Assembly: GCF_000374125.1 (NCBI RefSeq)
Contig: NZ_KB893646.1
Span: 124,001-188,000, forward strand
Direction of reading: 5' to 3'
Length of the DNA: 64,000 bases
Source: Niabella aurantiaca DSM 17617
GTDB taxonomy: Bacteria; Bacteroidota; Bacteroidia; Chitinophagales; Chitinophagaceae
The translations under genes were made by a program, and so were the position numbers. The notes below the pieces were generated by a model. That model was given only the letters and a program-made list of their open reading frames with translations. It did not search any database and had not been told where the DNA came from. Below, piece by piece: positions 60,966-64,000 of the stretch; within the stretch, counting starts at the first letter, position 1, and each line of letters opens with the position of its first letter.

Positions 60966-63800
60966 CTAATGTGCTTCCAGCCAGTTGCTGCCCTCCCCGC
61001 ACTCGGCAATCACCGGTACTTCAAACGGCAGGGGCAGCGCAGCCTGCATGTTTTCAATGATCAGGGGCCGCAGCTCATTCGCTTCCTCTTTTAAAGCGTC
61101 AAAGATCAGTTCATCGTGCACCTGCAGGATCATCCGGCTTTTAAAGCCTTCTTTTTTCATGGCTGCATGCACTTTTTGCATGGCCAGCTTGATCATATCG
61201 GCGGCCGTTCCCTGGATGGGCGAATTAATGGCATTGCGCTCGGCAAAGCCCCGGACCGTGAAATTGGAGGAATTGATGTCCTTCAGCCAGCGCTTGCGCC
61301 CCATCAGGGTTTGCACGTACCCGTGCTCCCGGGCAAAATTGATGGTATCATCCATATACCGCTGGATGCCGGAAAATTCTTTTTTATAGCTGTCGATGAT
61401 GCCCTTGGCTTCGGTACGGGAAATGCCCAGGTTATCGGCCAGGCCAAAAGCTCCCTGGCCATAAATGATCCCGAAATTGACGCTTTTGGATTTGTAGCGC
61501 ATCTCCCGGGTAACCGCATCCATTTCTACATTGAATACTTTGGATGCAGTGGCCGTATGAATATCGGTACCCTGTTTGAAGGCCTGAACCATATTGGTAT
61601 CGCCGCTCATTGCAGCTACGATCCTTAATTCGATCTGCGAATAATCGGCCGAAAGCAATATATGGCTTTCATCGCGGGGAATAAATGCCTTCCGGATCTC
61701 TTTTCCGCGTTCCGTGCGCACCGGTATGTTCTGAAGGTTGGGATTGTTGCTGGCCAGCCTGCCCGTAACCGCCACGGCCTGCCCGTAAGTGGTGTGCACC
61801 CGCCCTGTTTTGGGATTGATCAGCTGCGGCAGCGCATCCACGTAGGTAGAGCGCAGTTTGGTCAGCTCGCGGAAGGCGATGATCTGGTCGGCGATGGCAT
61901 GTCCTTTGGCGGCCAGTTTTAATAAGACGTCCTCACCGGTCTGGTACTGGCCGGTCTTTGTTTTTCTTGCTGAAGCATCCAGTTTCAGCCGGTCAAACAA
62001 TACCTCTCCCAGCTGCTTTGGCGAAGCAAGATTGAATTTTACACCAGCGATCTCAAAAACCTTTTTTTCCGCTTCGGCTGCATCTTTTTCCAGCTCTTTG
62101 GAATAGTTCTTCAAAAACTCCTCGTCGATCCGCACCCCTTCAAATTCCATATCGGCAAGCACGCGTACCAATGGGTTTTCTACTTCCTCAAAAACTTTTT
62201 GCACCTGCCGTTTTTCCAGCATGGGCGCAAATACTTCTTTCAGCTGCAGGGTAATATCGGCATCTTCTGCCGCATAGTCTTTTGCTTTTTCGATCTCCAC
62301 ATCCCGCATATTCCCCTGGCTCTTGCCCTTCTTGCCGATCAGCTCTTCAATGTGGATGGGCTCATACCCCAGGTATTGGGCGCTCAGCTGGTCCATTCCC
62401 CGCTTGCCATCAGGTTCAATAACATAATGTGCCAGCATGGTATCAAAGATCTTTCCTTTCGGTTCCACGCCATACCATTTTAAAACCAGCAGGTCGTATT
62501 TCAGGTTCTGCCCGATCCATATTTTACTTTCGTCTTCAAACAGGGGCGCCAGCCCGGCCAGTATGTTTTTTGTGGCTTCCCTGTCTGCCGGGCAGGGAAT
62601 ATAGTAGCCCGTACCCGCCTTTATGGAAAAGCTCAGGCCCACCAGCTCTGCAAGGTTGGCATCAATACCGGTGGTTTCGGTATCAAAGCAAACCTCCGTT
62701 ACCGGCAGCAACTCACCGACCAGCTTCCTGATGGCGGCCTCATCCGTAACGGCCTTATAATCCGGCAGTGTGTCCTTAATGGTCTTCAGTGATGAAAAAG
62801 CCGGAGCCGGTTCTGCTTCCACCGGTTCCGCAATGTCGGCACCGCCGATCACATTCCCAAACAGGTCGATCTGCACGCCCTTATTAGCGGACGTTTTTCC
62901 CGCGGGGGCAGCTGCCTGGTCGCCGGCCTCTTCTCCCAGCAAGCGTTTGGTCAGAGTCCGGAACTCCAGTTCCCCAAAGATCTCTTTTAACGCCTCTTTG
63001 TTCCAGTCTTTCAGCTGGAAATCTCCTTCATGGAAATCCACCGGCACATCGGTGATGATGGTTGCCAGCTTTTTCGACAGGATGGCCATCTCCTTTCCTT
63101 CCTGTACTTTGCGGCCCAGCGCCCCTTTTATATGATCGGCATTGGCCACCACGTTTTCGAGTGTTTCATATTCCGCCAGTAATTTTGCGGCCGTCTTTTC
63201 TCCCACGCCTGCAATGCCGGGAATATTATCCACGGCGTCGCCCATCAGCCCCAGCACATCGATCACCTGCGATACGGTCTTGATATTCCATTTGGCACAT
63301 ACTTCTTCAGGCCCCATAATTTCTACATCCCCGCCCTGGTAGCCGGGTTTGTATATTTTTATCTTGTCGCTCACCAGCTGGCCATAATCCTTATCCGGCG
63401 TTACCATAAAGACATCATAGCCTTCCGCTGCGGCTTTCTTACTTAGTGTACCGATGATATCATCCGCCTCGTAGCCATCCGACTCAATTACCGGTATATT
63501 AAACCCTTTAATAATGCGTTTGATGTCCGGCACGGCAATTAAAATATCCTCCGGTGTTTCCTGCCGGTTGGCCTTATAGTCTGCGTAATCCGTATGGCGT
63601 TCCGTAAGGGCATGCGTATCAAAGCAAACCGCCATATGGGTGGGCTTTTGCTTGTTGATCAGTTCTATTAAGGTATTGGTAAACCCAAACTGGGCGTTGG
63701 TGTTTTTATTTTTACTGGTAATGCGGGGGCTGCGGATGAGTGCGTAATACGCCCGGAAAACCAGGGCATACGCATCCAACAGGAATAACTTTTTCTCCAT
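60966..63800 (-). CDS. polA: DNA polymerase I
   Basis: A 944-residue replication and repair polymerase. Domains in order: 5'-3' exonuclease (about 1-290; AVCFDTHALTERH, DYGQLVSDKIKIY and GVGEKTAAKLL), a linker, a 3'-5' exonuclease domain (about 340-540) that keeps the DxE in CFDTETTGIDAN and the Asp in YAAEDADITLQL, so proofreading may be active, then the polymerase (about 560-944) with DYSQIELRIVAAMSGD, RYKSKSVNFGIIYGQGAFGLA and QVHDELIFDA. ATG 63800 (MEKKLFLLDAYALVFRAYYA) is chosen; the 22 residues before it lack family resemblance. Confidence 0.96.
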   Translation of the reverse strand: MEKKLFLLDAYALVFRAYYALIRSPRITSKNKNTNAQFGFTNTLIELINKQKPTHMAVCFDTHALTERHTDYADYKANRQETPEDILIAVPDIKRIIKGFNIPVIESDGYEADDIIGTLSKKAAAEGYDVFMVTPDKDYGQLVSDKIKIYKPGYQGGDVEIMGPEEVCAKWNIKTVSQVIDVLGLMGDAVDNIPGIAGVGEKTAAKLLAEYETLENVVANADHIKGALGRKVQEGKEMAILSKKLATIITDVPVDFHEGDFQLKDWNKEALKEIFGELEFRTLTKRLLGEEAGDQAAAPAGKTSANKGVQIDLFGNVIGGADIAEPVEAEPAPAFSSLKTIKDTLPDYKAVTDEAAIRKLVGELLPVTEVCFDTETTGIDANLAELVGLSFSIKAGTGYYIPCPADREATKNILAGLAPLFEDESKIWIGQNLKYDLLVLKWYGVEPKGKIFDTMLAHYVIEPDGKRGMDQLSAQYLGYEPIHIEELIGKKGKSQGNMRDVEIEKAKDYAAEDADITLQLKEVFAPMLEKRQVQKVFEEVENPLVRVLADMEFEGVRIDEEFLKNYSKELEKDAAEAEKKVFEIAGVKFNLASPKQLGEVLFDRLKLDASARKTKTGQYQTGEDVLLKLAAKGHAIADQIIAFRELTKLRSTYVDALPQLINPKTGRVHTTYGQAVAVTGRLASNNPNLQNIPVRTERGKEIRKAFIPRDESHILLSADYSQIELRIVAAMSGDTNMVQAFKQGTDIHTATASKVFNVEMDAVTREMRYKSKSVNFGIIYGQGAFGLADNLGISRTEAKGIIDSYKKEFSGIQRYMDDTINFAREHGYVQTLMGRKRWLKDINSSNFTVRGFAERNAINSPIQGTAADMIKLAMQKVHAAMKKEGFKSRMILQVHDELIFDALKEEANELRPLIIENMQAALPLPFEVPVIAECGEGSNWLEAH

Positions 63801-63862
63801 TCCGCTAAGGTAGGGATTTTCGGGTTTGAGACCCATGTATGGGTGCCGCTTCCGGAGCGGAT

Positions 63863-64000
63863 GCATAAATTTTTAGCTGCTGATCCGCTGATGGATTTGG
63901 CGAAAGCCGGTACAATCGAATCAGTATCTCCGGAACAGATCTGCGCATCTGCGGCAACAGACGCATAAATTTTAGCCGCTGATTCGCTGATGGATTTGGC
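63863..64000. repeat. Direct repeat upstream of polA
   Basis: A 38-39 base unit at 63863-63901 recurs at 63963-64000 (spacing 100 bases) with a few differences. Each runs from GCATAAAT to CTGATGGATTTGGC. Between them is ATCTGCGCATCTGCGGC, shared with the spacer at 54246. The array probably continues past the window edge. Confidence 0.7.

Noticed and set aside
1-64000. tRNA, rRNA, CRISPR array, prophage or complete insertion sequence
   Set aside because: Reading both strands I saw no T-loop/acceptor pattern, no regularly spaced repeats with unique spacers, and no transposase, integrase or phage structural gene.

Overview
The window looks like chromosomal DNA of a Bacteroidota member. It has SusC/SusD pairs, lipoprotein signal peptides ending in a lipobox Cys, a fused MurF-alanine racemase, a CarB without its C-terminal domain, and repeated TAnnTTTG (-7) promoter elements with almost no Shine-Dalgarno sequences. 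Gene content and intergenic repeat style suggest the family Chitinophagaceae (Niabella-like); this is inference from remembered family resemblance, not a search. GC is moderate, about half, with AT-rich spacers. I see no rRNA, tRNA, CRISPR array, prophage or intact insertion sequence.

0-10 kb is housekeeping: an A-type Fe-S carrier, TerC and MurF-Alr operon (minus), an AT-rich Fic-domain gene with its own palindromic operator-like sites, the futalosine-pathway menaquinone gene mqnC, a type II NADH dehydrogenase, a CPA1 cation/proton antiporter and a short asparaginase-domain protein. NDH-2 reduces quinone while MqnC helps to make it.

10-26 kb is a polysaccharide utilization locus read on the minus strand: ROK repressor, SusC1, SusD1, SusC2, SusD2 and a secreted GH3 enzyme with a PA14 insert. 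A 35-bp sequence, 34/35 identical, lies in front of both the ROK gene and the second SusC gene and covers the -7 box of each. This is the best regulatory signal in the window. Terminator hairpins follow both SusD genes.

26-40 kb holds an MFS exporter, an ArsC/Spx-like protein, an LtaS-type membrane phosphotransferase, Nfu, a small LytM lipoprotein, a NadR-like P-loop protein, pdxA, carB, a subtilase and a diheme cytochrome c. Two long spacers lie here: one has a possible small RNA with a terminator, the other a 347-bp element bounded by 15-bp inverted repeats.

40-50 kb holds an M23 endopeptidase with a very basic tail, Bcp peroxiredoxin, a broken Uma2 gene, a DUF4157-type zinc protein, an outer-membrane barrel, birA diverging from rsfS and ftsH, a LUD-domain protein and a gamma-glutamylcyclotransferase-like protein. 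50-64 kb holds a sulfatase, an LpxH-type hydrolase, MscS, a thioredoxin-fold protein, a MerR regulator, a four-gene operon ending in a NarL-type histidine kinase and response regulator, an S41 protease and DNA polymerase I.

Three unrelated genes have TAnnTTTG followed by exactly five bases and then ATG, which suggests leaderless transcription.
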